Shown: piece after piece, positions 13,293 to 26,524 of the stretch | Layout of the letters: every line of letters starts with the position of its first letter | How positions within the stretch are numbered: the first letter of the stretch is position 1 | NCBI GenBank assembly: GCA_014773175.1 | Contig: VXCM01000318.1 | Coordinates: 60,303 to 124,302 of the forward strand | From: Lucifuga dentata | Taxonomy: Eukaryota > Chordata > Actinopteri > Ophidiiformes > Bythitidae | Direction of reading: 5' to 3' | DNA length: 64,000 nucleotides | Translations under genes and position numbers: made by a program | The notes under the pieces: model-generated | What the model was told of the DNA's origin: nothing | The model's database searches: none | What the model saw: only the letters and a program-made list of their open reading frames with translations

Positions 13293-16200
13293 CATGGCAT
13301 GCTGGTCGATAAATATTGAGCTACATTTGTAATATTACTAATATCATATAATTCCCCTCGCATGGGTGGTGTGAGGATGCATATGGGAAATACAAATTGA
13401 ACTGGGCTGTAGGTTATTGGATGGCTGTTAAAAGCAATTGTCACAAAGCTCTGTGAAAGTTACTGGTTTGGAACTATTTCTGTTTTGTTGACAAAAATAT
13501 CACAAATTCTAGATCTAAAAATTTAAGATCTAAATGGGGAAAAAAAATGAAAGGTGGAAAAAAATTAATTGCAGCTGCACACACATTTGAACAGACACTA
13601 AAATTAGATTTTTGAGCATTTTTCACTAAGCTGGCAGAGGTACATCGTGTTCTGAGCTAAGACATAGCTCCTCCATGCTAAAGGGTATTGGAAAGTAATG
13701 AGAGGTAAAAGTCCAAATCTTTATACCATTGCCTGAAGCAGTGAAAGCTTAGGGGAAGCAGTCAGGCCACACCAAGCACATTGATGGTGGTCAAAGCAAT
13801 TGGAGTGGGTATTAAGCCACATTACCCCTCAGCATGACAGCGTTTTGTTTTGTTTTTTTTCTGCAGATCCGTTTACATGTACACCTTGGAGTATATAACC
13901 AATAAAGCCTGGCTGATAGCTTGCAATCACTGGGAAGTGCAGTTGCAATAAAATGGGGAAAGAGGAAATAACAGTGATCAGTTTTCTACTATTTTTGTGC
14001 ACTGGCTATAATGAAGAGCAATAATCTCCTATAAGGAGATTTTACTTTAAACACTGACTATTTTATCCAAATGGCCAAAAGGATGATGGTCAAGATGGCT
14101 GACCTGACAGTTAAAAGGTTACCTGTGATGGAGGGATGGTGTGTGTGTCTGTGGGGAGGGTGACCTCTAGGATCAAACTGTTCTGACATCTCAAAATTAT
14201 TTGTCTGTCATTTGATGAATTTGACTTCTCATATAGTTCTAAGTGGTAAAGCACTAAATAGAGTCCTTATTTTAAACCCATAAGTCAATTTTAGAAACAC
14301 TGCCTTTCTACCTCATTGTACTCCTTGTCACAAAATTCTCAACAGGAGCACACAATTCAGCTTTTCTGAACTGATTTAAGATGTCATAATGTAATTTTAA
14401 TTATTTATGATTCTGTGGCCAATGTGACAAAATATAGCAGTCCTTCACAGATGGTCCCATGTAGAGGAAAAACTGGCTTACAGGATTCCTTACTGTACAT
14501 TTTGGTGAACTGATGGCTTTTGCTTTGTCATTAAACTGTAAACTACCAAAAGAAAGGATTGACAAAAATACGAAAATGACTTTTGGAACACTCTAAATTA
14601 AACAGATATATAGACAGACTAACCAAAAATGAATATCACTTCATTATAATTTCATTATTTGCTTCATTATCAACTGACATACCTTAACTGAGCTTACAAT
14701 GGATTTGGTTTAATTACATTTCCATTTGCTCCAAGCTTTCATTAATAAGTAAAAATTCAACATAGATTACTAGTTTATAGGGGAAATTATTTCTAATTGC
14801 ATCTAAAATACTTTCACTGAAAAAAGACAATATATTAAGAAGCTGTGTGGTAGATGAGGAGATAAAAGAAACCTTCATGACACTGAACACCCTTTACCCG
14901 CCTTGTGTGCTGTAGAAATGCTATTTGCTCTTCAGTGAACCCTGAGAGAAAAAATAAAAGGGAACTGGAGGGAGACGGAAAGATACAAGCTAGGTGTGGT
15001 GAGTGAAAGCAAGAAGGGCGTAGCACAATCATGGCCAGGTCATCATCATTTGTCTCTACCTCCTTTTCCATCCCCTTTCCCCAGTTGCCACAGCAAAAGG
15101 CATAGCCAGCCTATGTCACTCAAAAAGCCATTTCTGTAGTCCCAGACCCCGCCTGTGCTGACAGAGTAACGGAATGAGAGAATGGAAAAAAGTGGAGGAA
15201 AAGAAGACTGCGAGGCGTTGTTCAACATGGCTTTTTGTCAATTTCTGAGACTATGAAAAGTAGAAATGCTGTTGGTTGCTCATTTGGTTTAAGAGTATTT
15301 GATTTGAGTTAGATGTGGGTTGAGCTTTTGAGGAGGTACTCCATGTTTCTTTAATGCAAAGTAATCAGTAGATGCTGACTGGAGATTGTCAGGTGTACAA
15401 TAGAAATAAAGATATTCTTATGCTATCCACCTGTGATTTTTCTACTTGTACAATTAATTTCCAGTGTCTAAAAGAAAACTTCTAACAGTCTCAGACTTTT
15501 TTCTTTCTTTTTTTTTTTTTTTTTTTTNTTTTTTTTTTTTTTTTTTTTAGTTCAATTCAATTTTGATTCCAACTGTGTGGTAATTATAAGGAACATCACA
15601 AGGAGAGCACATTATTGTCAGCTAACAAATCTTTCATGTTAACAGGTAGTCAGGGAACATATAATGGAAAATGATGCAGCAACTCCAGTCACTGGCATAC
15701 GAGAGAACAATCTTTTAAGACAAATCATCCTATAATCATTGTTCAATTTTGGTAATCTAGTTCAACTGCTGTGCACCGTTCAATCATAGAAATGGCAAAT
15801 AATCAACAAATGAGACAGGATTGGGGTGGGTGGTTGTGTGTGATAGGATGGGGGNGGGGGGGGGAGGGGTGATTCAATTAAACGATGGGGTAAACTTTAA
15901 CAAACCTCATACCCAAGTCAAGCCAAATATGGTTTGCTTCCTATTTTCTTTATTTAAATGAAATGTGTTTTTGATTATAACTTGTGTCAGTTGTCTGATC
16001 AATCTGAGTGCATTTAACACCAACAGCTGTGCAACAAGAACATTGTGTTTCCAAAAAAGCATTGAGTCCCTCACTGCAAATCACGCTGTGGCACACTTCA
16101 AATTCAATTTCTGCAACATGGCCACAGGCAACGGCAAGATACCTCACAACAGTACCAGAGTTACAAGGTATAATAGTCCAATGGACAGCTCAAGACTTGT

Positions 16201-16987
16201 GTTGCCCAGGCATACTCCTTGCAAATCCATTGGGGTATCTTATAAGAGAAGTAAAACACAATGCCCACAGGCCGCTGTCTCATGAAATTTCCACTGAGTG
16301 AATAAGTGGAGGGCTCAATGGTTTCCTCAAAAGAAAAATCCACCCCCAGTATCCCAGTGGTTTCATCAATTTTCAGTCATTTATTGCTGTGCACAGCTGA
16401 GCCGCTAACAAATGGATGGCAGAACTGTGATAGGAAACAAGCAAAAACAAATGGCAGGCCTTGAAGAAAACTGTCTAGACAATTAAGTCAGCAAACCTTT
16501 CACCAAAAAACACATATTAAAATGAATTCCCATGCATAAAGTCCTGCGACATTGTTTTCCTACATAACAAGCTGCATAAACCTGGAACACATTTGTGTTA
16601 ACATGCTGTGGTGATAGAGAGTGCAGAGTGAATTGCTGGTCTAATCTACAGATTTTAAAACAGAACATGCAGAATATGGGATGCAAATCTTCAAAGGTTA
16701 AGTGTTTATTTGTATGCACACAAGAAGATGTCCAGGAGGCAGCCTGAATATGTGGCTAAAACACAGCAACTCCTTTCAATGCAATGGAGCAGCATTGGTG
16801 TAATTGTGAGAGGCATACTGCTCTTCAATCCCTGTTCAAGAACTCGTCAGACTCCACTATCACAAACATATCAGTGAAGGATGACAAACCTCAGCATTTT
16901 TTGCAAAGCTCTAATTCCAATTCATCTGCGCCTCTGCTAATAATACACTGCAACCATATGAAAGGAGAAGCTCATAGATCTTGTCAC

Positions 16988-17210
16988 TAGGGGTGGGGGG
17001 AAAAAATTTATTTTTTGATTAACTGCGATTCACATTTAACAATTCAATTATTAATTCCTAAAAAATATAATCAATCTTTTAAATAGTCTAATTTTTAATT
17101 GAATGCTAGTAGTGTAAGTAACGCTACTAGTAAATTGAATTGAATCAAATCAAGGCTTTGAAAATCGAAATCGAATCGAATCGGGAGATCAGAATTGATA
17201 TCCAGCCCTA
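16988..17210. mobile_element. 223-bp hAT-type MITE with 8-bp target-site duplication
   Basis: The left end reads TAGGGGTGGG and the right end, read on the other strand, TAGGGCTGGA, so the termini are short imperfect inverted repeats. The flanks are identical 8-mers, CTTGTCAC at 16980-16987 and 17211-17218. An 8-bp duplication is the hallmark of hAT transposition. The interior is AT-rich and has no coding capacity. The ends resemble those of the larger hAT remnant at 37983-38968 (TAGGGATGGA / TAGGGCTGGA), so a related transposase may have moved both. It sits within an older LINE 3' end. Confidence 0.85.
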
Positions 17211-17596
17211 CTTGTCACTTAACCAAAGGTGACCGGGCCTTTTCGTTCATGCCCCAAGGTTGTGGAATTCCCTGCCAGAGGATCTCAGACTGGCTAACTC
17301 AGTGTCTTCTTTTAAAACTCAGCTGAAAATGTATTTTTACTGTAGGGCTTTTAATTGATCCCAAATAACTGTTAATTGTTTTATCTCCCCCAAATAAATG
17401 TACTATTTCTATCCTTTATTTTAATTTTTTTTTTTTTTATATTGGGATTGTCATGTCTTGTGCACTATTATCTGCATTGTTAACATAACTATTATTATTG
17501 TTTGTTAAACTCAGCTATATTGTGAAGCACCTTGTAACTCTCTTTTAAAAGGTGCTAAATAAAGTTATTATTATTATTATTATTATTAATATTATT
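17211..17596 (+). mobile_element. L2-like LINE 3' end (fossil) with ATT tail
   Basis: Translation just after the MITE gives HLTKGDRAFS, and after a frame change APRLWNSLPEDLR followed by LANSVSSFKTQLK. This matches the conserved C-terminus of reverse transcriptase polyproteins in L2/CR1-type LINEs. It is followed by a 3' tail containing GTGCTAAATAAA and an (ATT)n run, as in L2-like elements. The frame is broken, so the copy is dead and 5'-truncated. Some of the sequence left of the MITE (before 16980) is probably the same LINE. The exact clade cannot be settled by eye. Confidence 0.75.
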
Positions 17597-17783
17597 ATAG
17601 CTATCCCTGTGTAAATGGCTTAGTCCTTTGCTCTGATTGCAGGGACTGCGCAATTACATAGAGCCCATATGTTCACATCAAAATCATAATTTTCAGGAAA
17701 ATGTCTAACAGTTGCAGAAAAATGAAAGGCAAATCAATGTCCACCTTGGGAAATTACCAGTTTACTCAATGTGTCAATAAAAT

Positions 17784-17784
17784 C

Positions 17785-17818
<34 letters not shown>

Positions 17819-17849
17819 AAGAAAAAGGTCACAGACCGATAAACAACNC

Positions 17850-17883
<34 letters not shown>

Positions 17884-17912
17884 AAGAAAAAGGTCACAGA
17901 CCGATAAACAAC
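17784..17912. other. assembly join: 64-bp duplication around an N
   Basis: Positions 17784-17847 (a GT tract plus TTAAAGAAAAAGGTC and following bases) are repeated exactly at 17849-17912, separated only by an N at 17848. The same pattern occurs at several other Ns, including two that break the lrrc4 reading frame. It is best read as two overlapping contig ends laid end to end. The genuine sequence probably has a single copy. Confidence 0.88.
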
Positions 17913-20900
17913 TTGGGTACAACTGACCAACACAGATATCAGCAGCATATTTAAAATACAGCATCTTTTTTTTTTTTTTTTTTTNTTTTTTTTTTTTTTT
18001 TTGCATTCAGCTCAGCAAAAGCAAATGAGATGAACACAGAAAAGGTGCCAGTTACATCAAACTCACGCTAGTTTCATGCTGCGCAGATGTGTCAGCAGTC
18101 GTCATCAGATTCAAATGCAAGTATGTCAGCTTACCACACATGCGTCCACACACATGCAAACTTGTGTCAGCTGGATTTCTACCCTCTACCAGTCACTAAT
18201 TTCCTTTCTGAGCCCTACTTGGAGCAGGCCAGCCATGCCAGTTTTAATCCCCCAAAGCTCTGTAGAAGTGCTAACATGTGAAAAAAGGATTAAAGGTAAA
18301 ATAAGGCTGTGTGTGCATGTGTGCCTCAGATATGCATGCATTAGCAAGATTTCAAACAACAGCTATAGTAGAATAAAAGCCCTTCTACGTAGCAGGCTCA
18401 GGGCATTTGGACAGGTCTTTTTAATTTGGTCCCTTCCTGATGTTTGAGTGACATGGCTTCATTTCACTCTCACTATTAAGTACTGCTTGGTCATCAACTG
18501 TACGTGCACGCTATGAGAGAAAGCAGTTTTTTGTTTTAGATAAGTAAGTATTGTATAGCTTGCTATACCTCTCTTCAATGACACGATTTCCCCCTTCATG
18601 TACATTCACCTACACAACACTTTGGCATGTGTGCCATGCATAGCAGTACTTTAGAGAACTCAATCGACATTCTTCCCTCAGTTCTCCTTAGTTGACTGTA
18701 AGAAGGCTGTGTGGGAGGACTGGCTCTGATAGAATGAACTGCTGTGTTATTGACTTCAATTTAGAAAGTGCTGCTTGCTGCTATTTCCCCCTTTCTTTCA
18801 TAGCCGGAATCCTGCCGGCCCCCAGCCGCAGCTTACCTCCGGGGGATATCCTTGACTGCACTGCTACAGAAAACACATTTAAGCAAGGTCACAGGGCCTG
18901 GAGTTAAAGTTGTCGGGGTGTGGGGTTACTTTTCTTCAACCCGCATTTGCTTTCCATTTCTCTTTCCTTTATCACAAACTTATGCTCCATTTTCTCATGT
19001 TGTCCCTCTCCTTTCCCCAATCCTGCCACCTTCCTTTAGTAATAATGTCATTTCCCACTCAGCTGTTTGCTTCTCAGGTCTCTCCATCCACCACTGCTGT
19101 CGACCTGGTTGGGTGGACAGATGTTCCTGTCATACATTGTTGCAGGCTGCAGGTAGGCTGGCACTAAACATTTGACGCTGCACTGGCTGCACTCAGATTA
19201 CACACATTAGCTTCTCAAATCCCCAGTGTAGACAAAAATTAAGATAACACACACACAGAGACAGAAGATATTAGAGGGAGAAATACATGGCACGAAGGTA
19301 GTAATCTTATGTGTGTGTGTGTATATATATATAGTTTTTGTTTGTTTTTTTTGTTTTTTTTTGTCTGATGGGAATGAGCCATAGGTGTCCATATGTGTGT
19401 GTGTGTGTGTCCGTGTGTGCTAAACATTTAATATGACCATGTCCATGACCATAAAAGCAATCACTGTGTAAGGACAATGGCAAACTAACTACTGAAAGCA
19501 GTTTGTAAATAGTGTGTGGCATCCATATTCGAATATCAGGCACAAGGTACAAATACAATGAATACAATACAATATATAAATAGGCATGCAAATAGAACAG
19601 GAACACACACTTTGGAGACACCCTGCATCAGATAGATAAAGTTGACATAATCTGTGTAATTTAAAAATACAAAAAGCTCTTTAATTCTTTTATTTTGTCC
19701 CTGGCCATTCAAGTGTAACAGGCCTTACTTGGGCTAACTGTCCTCTGCACGAGGCTTGATGGAGATTGTGGGATTAACAGTTTCATAGACTGTTAAACTG
19801 CGAGGCAGCAAATGTATGGTGATTTTGGGGAAAACAGAACATTGGAAGGCCACGAGCATCCCAGTGGGACAAGAAGTAAGCATTTCTATTTCAAGGATAA
19901 CAGAAGGAATTGGTGGTGATCAGGGAGAAAGTTATATCAAACTGCTATTCCGATAAGACATGGTTGGTGGTTTATGGTGGCCTACAGGTAACACAAAGAT
20001 TTCATTTTAATGAAATATGCAAATTTAGAGATAGATTAACAGGCTTTTTTTGTAGCACTACCTTTCTGAACCAATTGTTTCCAGCAACACACTTGTCATA
20101 GCTGTCATTGCATTAATACACAACAAAGAGCTAGACAAAGTCACAGTATTAGAATCAAGGCACAGAAAAGCATTTGTTAATAAACACAAACAACGTTAAC
20201 ATTCACATTGTAAGCTAGGAAAAGTTGATGTGCATGTTTCAATACCACTGGACAAATATCAGATTTAATGGCCAATGATGCATACAAGCAAATCACTATG
20301 GAAGTATTTTGTTTTGAGCTGTCCTAAGGACATAAAAGAAAAAGAAGAGGAAGCCAATGATGGGACAGGGGAGGAGGGCAGAATCTGGATAAAGACCACA
20401 TCTTCAGCTTTGCTCCCAAGGAGCTAAACGTCTAGAAGATTTAACTGCTCTTGCTGTGGTGAATTACTATGTTTTCACCTCGACATTGCTCAAAGAAGGA
20501 GACATCCATTTCTTATGGCCCGGCAGTTGGCAAGGCAACACTGTGATGAACGCACGTAGAGGAATGCTCCATGAATTCTAACAAGGCCAGCTGACCGATG
20601 ATGTGGCCGGGAAAGACAGCTCATTAGCATATAGTGAAAAAAAAGGAACCATAAAGGATATTAGGCAAACCTTCTTTCAAATCTTAGCACAATTATTACT
20701 AATAAGGTCTATATACTGTATATATGTACTATATGTGTGGCTATGGATAATGCGCCAAATGATTCTGAATGAAAGAAGGAAAAGAAGAGAACTTTTACTG
20801 GTTATTCTGAGGATAGCCTGATATTACTCCAGTTTGAGTGCATACAGTGTTCAGTGCACCCAAACATACACTGAGCAAACATAAATAACTTGAGTCTGGC

Positions 20901-23900
20901 CTGCAAATATTAGATCAAAGGATCATGGTAGGACATTACAGTTTAGAGAAGCAGAGTGGTGAGAACAAAGAAAGGAGGACAGGGGAAGACAGAGGGAAAA
21001 AAAGGAACTACAGGGAAAACAGGGAACTAAGAGCAAAGAAAAAAAAGATGAGGGAGAAAGATGAGGAAGAGTGGGCAAGAAGAAAGCCAGGATATGAAGA
21101 AAAGGAACAAAAAAGTGATGAAAAGGGCAAGGAGAAGGAGACTGGGGGAAATAAGAAGAAAGAGGGACAAAGGGCAAGATGAAAGAGGGATGGAAAGAAT
21201 AGAATAAAAAGATTGAACGACAGAATAATTCATCGAGAAGAATATACTAAAATGCAAACTTGGTAATTAAACAACACTTAAAGATTTCAGAAAAAACATT
21301 TAAAACCTTGGCCGCTCACTTCTCCAGAGCTGTGTTGAGTGGTGGTCACACAAGGTCAGCAAAAACAGCCAGCCAGACAGAGCAGGTATGAGGATGAAAC
21401 ACTATCTCATCTAACGTGACCACAAGGAAGCCACTGATACACCCCTGATACGATGGCATATGATTGGCTTGTGTGTGAGATGAGAAAAAAATGATTAACA
21501 AAAATCCCTACCAAGCAGTTTAAGCCTTTACTGGGACACTGATAGCATCCTGTGTGCATGTGTGTGTGTGCGTGGGGTGGGGGGTATTTGTGCTCACGTA
21601 ATCTTTTGCAGAATTAATTCCTGAAAACTGAAATGAAAATGGGATGTCTTGGGTCCTTTATCACAAGGTCATCATCACAGAGTTTGGGGTTTTCAGTGTG
21701 TGTGTGTGTGTTTGTGTGTGTACATGTTTGAGTGCTGTGGCCTGGAAAAATATTAAGATAGTATGGTGCCATATTGGGCGGTGGTGTGCAAACAACCACC
21801 AGGACATTACTTGATACTTGGAGGACATACCCACTCACATGCACGGGTACACACACACACACGTGCACATACACACACATATAAGTGCATAAAATTTGTA
21901 ATAGCTTTCAAAGCACAAGACAACCCCAAAAATAGTCTTCTCTCCTTGAGAAAAATCACAAACACACTCATCATAGGGCTTGTACTGTAAATCCTTGATC
22001 CTGGCAATGAAGAAGTAATGACATTATAATTAGAGTCATTAGATCTATCATTTCACTGTAAATTACTCAAATCTGATTCTATTGCTCCTATACCATACTG
22101 CAGACCATTTACCCAAATGGAACTACTGATACACACACACACACGCATACACACGCAGGCTGCTGACCTACATGTGACTGGCTGCATCCCAGATTTGCTC
22201 GCATTCACCCTAGGGGATGGGTTATGTCCTGTTTGCATACACCCCTTGAACATGCTGGCTGTCTCAATGACAAGCTGGACAAAAATTAGGTCGCCCGGTC
22301 CCCCCAAACCACACCCAGTGCCCTTTTGGCCTGGTGCAGTAGGGTTCAGGAAGCCTTGGGCAAAGTGAGGGGTGCAGGGAGTCATACACTGGGGGCATCA
22401 GGCTGGTATGACAGTGGGATGGTCCCACATATTTGACAGCTCATCAAGCCAACTTCCATCAGCAAGGCCTGGAGGTAACGTTCAGGCCTGACAACACTAT
22501 CCTAGTCAAGATACTGTATTTTATACTATAGCAATATGAGACCAATGGTGGAGCTGGGTTGCAACTTGTTGTCACCATGGTTTGATCTAAACCACTAAAC
22601 GTACTTCAAATTTAACAGCTTAGCAAGGCGAGAATACTGAATAACTTGGTAGATTCACTGCATTGCTATTTTGAGGCCAGCAGCTTGGCAAAGCCTTTTC
22701 TAGTTGACTTCTTAGCCAGTGTCAGGAATGCCATGCAAGCAGTGCATGCACACACACAAAACCTGGACCTAAGAAAAATCTTGGCATGATCACTTGGGTT
22801 GGCTAACCATGAAGCTATATTAGCCAACCTGGGCAGCACAAAACTACACTGAAAAGGTAGGAGCTCCTTTTGGTTAGTAGAGTATTGGAGGACTTGGCAG
22901 AACATGAGCCTGGTCCGATCAGTAATAAAAAAAAAATTAAAAATTTCCACTAAGAGACAAAAATAGAGTGAAGAGAAAAAAAAAATGGACAAAGAAATGG
23001 ACAATATGAGGGCCAGGAGAAGAGAGCTGCCCTGCCTGGGTTGGTCACTTTAGAGGTCCAGTGGAAGGTTTTGGTTAGTTTTCTGGATATATTGTGCTAG
23101 ATGGGTAATGCGCATCCTGAACTAATTCTGGCTCACAAGCTCATCAAAGTCATCACATTACACCTCCAGAGCAGTGCACAGGCACCATCTGACACACACT
23201 AGCAATGCAATTACGCATCCTACTAAACCATCATCCTACTAAACCACAAGTATACTGTATATCTGCAGCTCGTTAGGTTTCTGTAACAGCTTAACTGAAA
23301 AAGGTGCAATGGAATGTCAGTGGTTATGAACACCTTGCCGCAGATCACGGATGTATTCTACATGCATGGTTGTGTATTGTGTGTTTCAGCAACTCAAAAC
23401 ATGACATAATGCAGAAACAAATATTGCTGTAAGGTGTACTGTATATTTAAGACGATGCAGCAGTTGAGCACAGTAGCACAGCCCACATGGCTGTGATGCT
23501 GGGGAATTCCTATGGAAACTAAATAGTCTTTCTTCCTTAACAGGAGGAAAATCCCCCATACTCCCATGGCTGCCACCTCACTGTTACATGTGCTCCATTG
23601 AAGCCTATTCATATTCAGTGACAGTGAATTCAAGGAGAACTGTGTATGCATGTGTGTGTGGCTATGTAATATAGGAGTTGGCTCTATACTTCTGTGCTGG
23701 TGGGAATAACATACTGTGCTAGGCACTGTGACCTTTTCTAGCTGGCACGCTTTCTCTCCTCCCTCTCTCTTCCTTTCACACACATTGTTTCTCTAACTCA
23801 GAAGCAAAAATACACAACACACACACACACACACACCTAGGAGCACTGTTACAGTGTTACAGCTAGCAACTGTTATAGCTACCCCCCCCCCCCCCCCNCC

Positions 23901-25304
23901 CCCCCCAAAGTTTAATGGACACGAGGCTTGTACAAATCATTGGAGATGGAGGGGTGATGGGACAGCAGGGTCCATTTGTTTTGCCTCTCCTCCTGCAGCA
24001 GGAAGGTAAACCTTGTCTTGTTTTCTCACATTCTCCTTTCTTACCATGACCTTTATGGCTTTGTGCTTCCTGAAGCGACAGTTTTTGCTCAAATTGAGGG
24101 TTAAGGTCTGCCCGTTTAGAATGCTCTAACTACTGCAAAGGCATGACGAGAGGAGGTGTAGAGTGAGGAAAAAAATGAAGGTGTAGATGCAGTTTTGTTT
24201 TGCCTTTTTCCAGATGCCACAAATTCTTGAATAATGAATATTTCTGATATTCAAAAGAATACTGTATCTTTCATTTGAACACAGTTTAGATTATTCCCAG
24301 CCTTGTAATTAAAACCAGAAATCAAGACAATTCATGTTGGACTTTTTTTTTTTTACCTTCAATGTGGAGTTGTAAGTTTTATGAAAATGGATTAAGTAAA
24401 AAAAAACTTAGAGTTCTCAGGTTTCAAAAGTAATCCTTTTATTATGAGGGCCTCAGATGTTTTTACATGTAACCAATCACACCCACAACCACAGCATGCT
24501 TCTAAAGCACCAGTCAGGAGAGGTGATTAAAAAAAAATGTAAAAGGAATAGATGCACATAATCGTATAATTGCATAATTGTAAAGACTATCATCAATAAG
24601 TGAAAAAAAAATGTGGCACTTCAGGGACTTTGTTCCTAAGCTTTCCTTTCAAAATAGAAAGGACAAGGAAAATACTCATCTGAGAAGCTTATGAAAGGTT
24701 TAAAGAAGCTCCAGGAATATCGGTTAGGAATTGCTCACTCAATGCATGGAAGAAAATCTCCTGTATTATACGTAGTGCGTGTGTGGGCTATGTACTAAAG
24801 TTAAATGTCGAGAATAATCCTTTTTGAGTAAAACAGCATTATGGCTGATATGGGGTACAGAGAGGTAAAGAGATTGGGTCTCATAAAACCATTTATCATG
24901 TGTAGTTTTTGTATTGTCATTTAACTGCCACCCACTCTCTTGTTTTCTCAATCTGTTCATATCTCAACAAGCCAAAAGACTTGTCCAAATATTAGAGGGA
25001 AGTTGGGGACAGTCATATACAGTACATACACTCACAGTACTAGATTGAGGAAACATTGACTTAAAATTGAGCTTGCTGGAATGAGAGACTGCATGCAACA
25101 AAATATAAAGTCTAGAATCTAGAGTGAGACACTGACAAAGCCAGTAAGGAATGTAAGGGTGGAGTGGGTGAGGGGAATTGATGCACAAAACATACTGCAT
25201 CGAACCAAAGTAGTGCTCCAAGGAGGATGCATCAGCAGTCCATTCATGTACCTCTATTTTTCACTAAAGGACAAAGCAAGAAGAGTAACGGAACAATGGG
25301 GGGA

Positions 25305-25339
<35 letters not shown>

Positions 25340-25800
25340 CAAAAGAGACAGCACTAGAAAGAAAGAGAGGTGATAGAACAAAATTACAGCACATCATTAG
25401 AGAGGTCAAACAAGGAAGTGTAAGAAACAGTGTCCCATCTATCTGCGTTTGCCACAAGTAATAATGGACAGCTTTGCATTTAATTTGTGGGCTGCATTAT
25501 TTTTGGGGAAGAGGGGGTTAAAATGTGGTTGCTGTGGGAATGCCACTTGTCCATCTCTGCTGTTTGCCTGTCTATTCCCCTTAGCCATGCAAAGCCTAAG
25601 AAAGCCACAGAAAAAGAGACTGGGAGATTTTAAAAAATGAGAGCAGACAGCAAGAGCAAACTTGTTTTTGAAGAAGTACATCTCTAAAAAGGTCTGAGTG
25701 CTTTGAGCTCTCCGAACTACCTCAGGACACTGCAGAGAGAGCAGGAGGGAGGCAGGGAGAGGGAAAGAGTGAGAGAGAGAATGCGAGAGAGAGCAAAAGA
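17913..25800 (-). other. snd1: snd1 long intron between the LINE remnant and lrrc4 leader
   Basis: Intronic DNA with no recognisable exon. It includes a poly-T run around an N at 17985, short CA/TG tracts (about 19308-19322, 19393-19412, 21845-21880, 22130-22145), a purine-rich low-complexity block at about 20930-21230, a poly-C run around an N at 23898, a 16-bp tandem duplication near 23217-23250, and a GA tract at about 25309-25337. A slightly GC-richer patch at about 22180-22460 has no recognised homology. None of the open frames shows a family signature. Confidence 0.65.
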
Positions 25801-25805
25801 GAGCG

Positions 25806-25808
<3 letters not shown>

Positions 25809-25852
<44 letters not shown>
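25809..25852. repeat. (GA)n microsatellite upstream of lrrc4
   Basis: About 22 GA units on the coding strand of lrrc4, immediately before a locally CpG-containing patch (GCCGGTGCGCCGCACGC). It may lie in or near the promoter. Confidence 0.92.
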
Positions 25853-25854
<2 letters not shown>

Positions 25855-25861
25855 CACGCCG

Positions 25862-26468
25862 GTGCGCCGCACGCTCTCTCTTTTACTGCTACAACGGATC
25901 CTTTCCACATCAACGCTACTGTTAATGTCATGCCTGTAAGCTGCGTGCTCTCTCAGTGCTTGCCTTGCCTGTCTTGCTTTTCTCCTTGGTCAGACGCTAC
26001 ATTAGCGAGGGGGTACTGATCACCACGAGGAGAAGAGAAAAAAAAGAACTGGAAAACAAGAAGAAAAAAGAAACAAGCCAGAGAGAGGGAAGGAGAAACT
26101 GCGCACCATCCCTCCTCCCTCCAACCAACCTCGATCAACCTGGCTACAACACCCCCACTTCTCCCNATCCCCCAACCCACTCCCCCCTCTGAAGAAATTG
26201 ACGGATTATTGGGAAGTGCACGGGAGGCAGGCTGCAGCTGCTGCTGTGTGTGCTTGCTACTGCTGCTGTAAGCTTCACAGGAATGATGTGTGGTTGCATT
26301 TGCTGCTGTCGCAACTATGGCTGCTGAGGCTGGAGCGTGTGGCTAGTTAAGAGAAGGAAGACGCTAATGAAGGCGGCGTGTGTTGCCTAGCCCTTTCAAC
26401 CCCCACTGAGCACTACAGGAAGAAAAATCAAGTGGACACGACGGCATACTGAGGGACAGCAAGAGAAG

Positions 26469-26524
<56 letters not shown>

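Larger units (their letters stand above)
3866..16979 (-). other. snd1: snd1 long intron, left part
   Basis: About 13 kb of AT-rich intronic DNA between snd1 exon C and the first mobile element. It contains simple repeats (GT-rich about 8231-8258, GA 9602-9631, CT 12991-13017, GT 13238-13291), a 14-bp tandem duplication at 8813-8840, and homopolymer runs broken by an N at 7543, 9057 and 15528, plus an N in a poly-G run at 15855. No exon, RNA gene or intact transposon was recognised. Long unique AT-rich stretches could hold regulatory elements for lrrc4, but nothing in the sequence alone proves it. Confidence 0.7.

Noticed and set aside
13076..13444. 122-codon minus-strand frame with a poly-His-Thr stretch
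   Set aside because: The frame is open because it runs through the GT microsatellite.
16988..17210. Possible SINE
   Set aside because: There is no tRNA-like head or A/B box, while inverted ends and an 8-bp target duplication point to a hAT-type DNA element.
20923..21257. Frames on both strands rich in Lys/Glu or Ser/Phe/Leu
   Set aside because: They are translations of a purine-rich low-complexity block.
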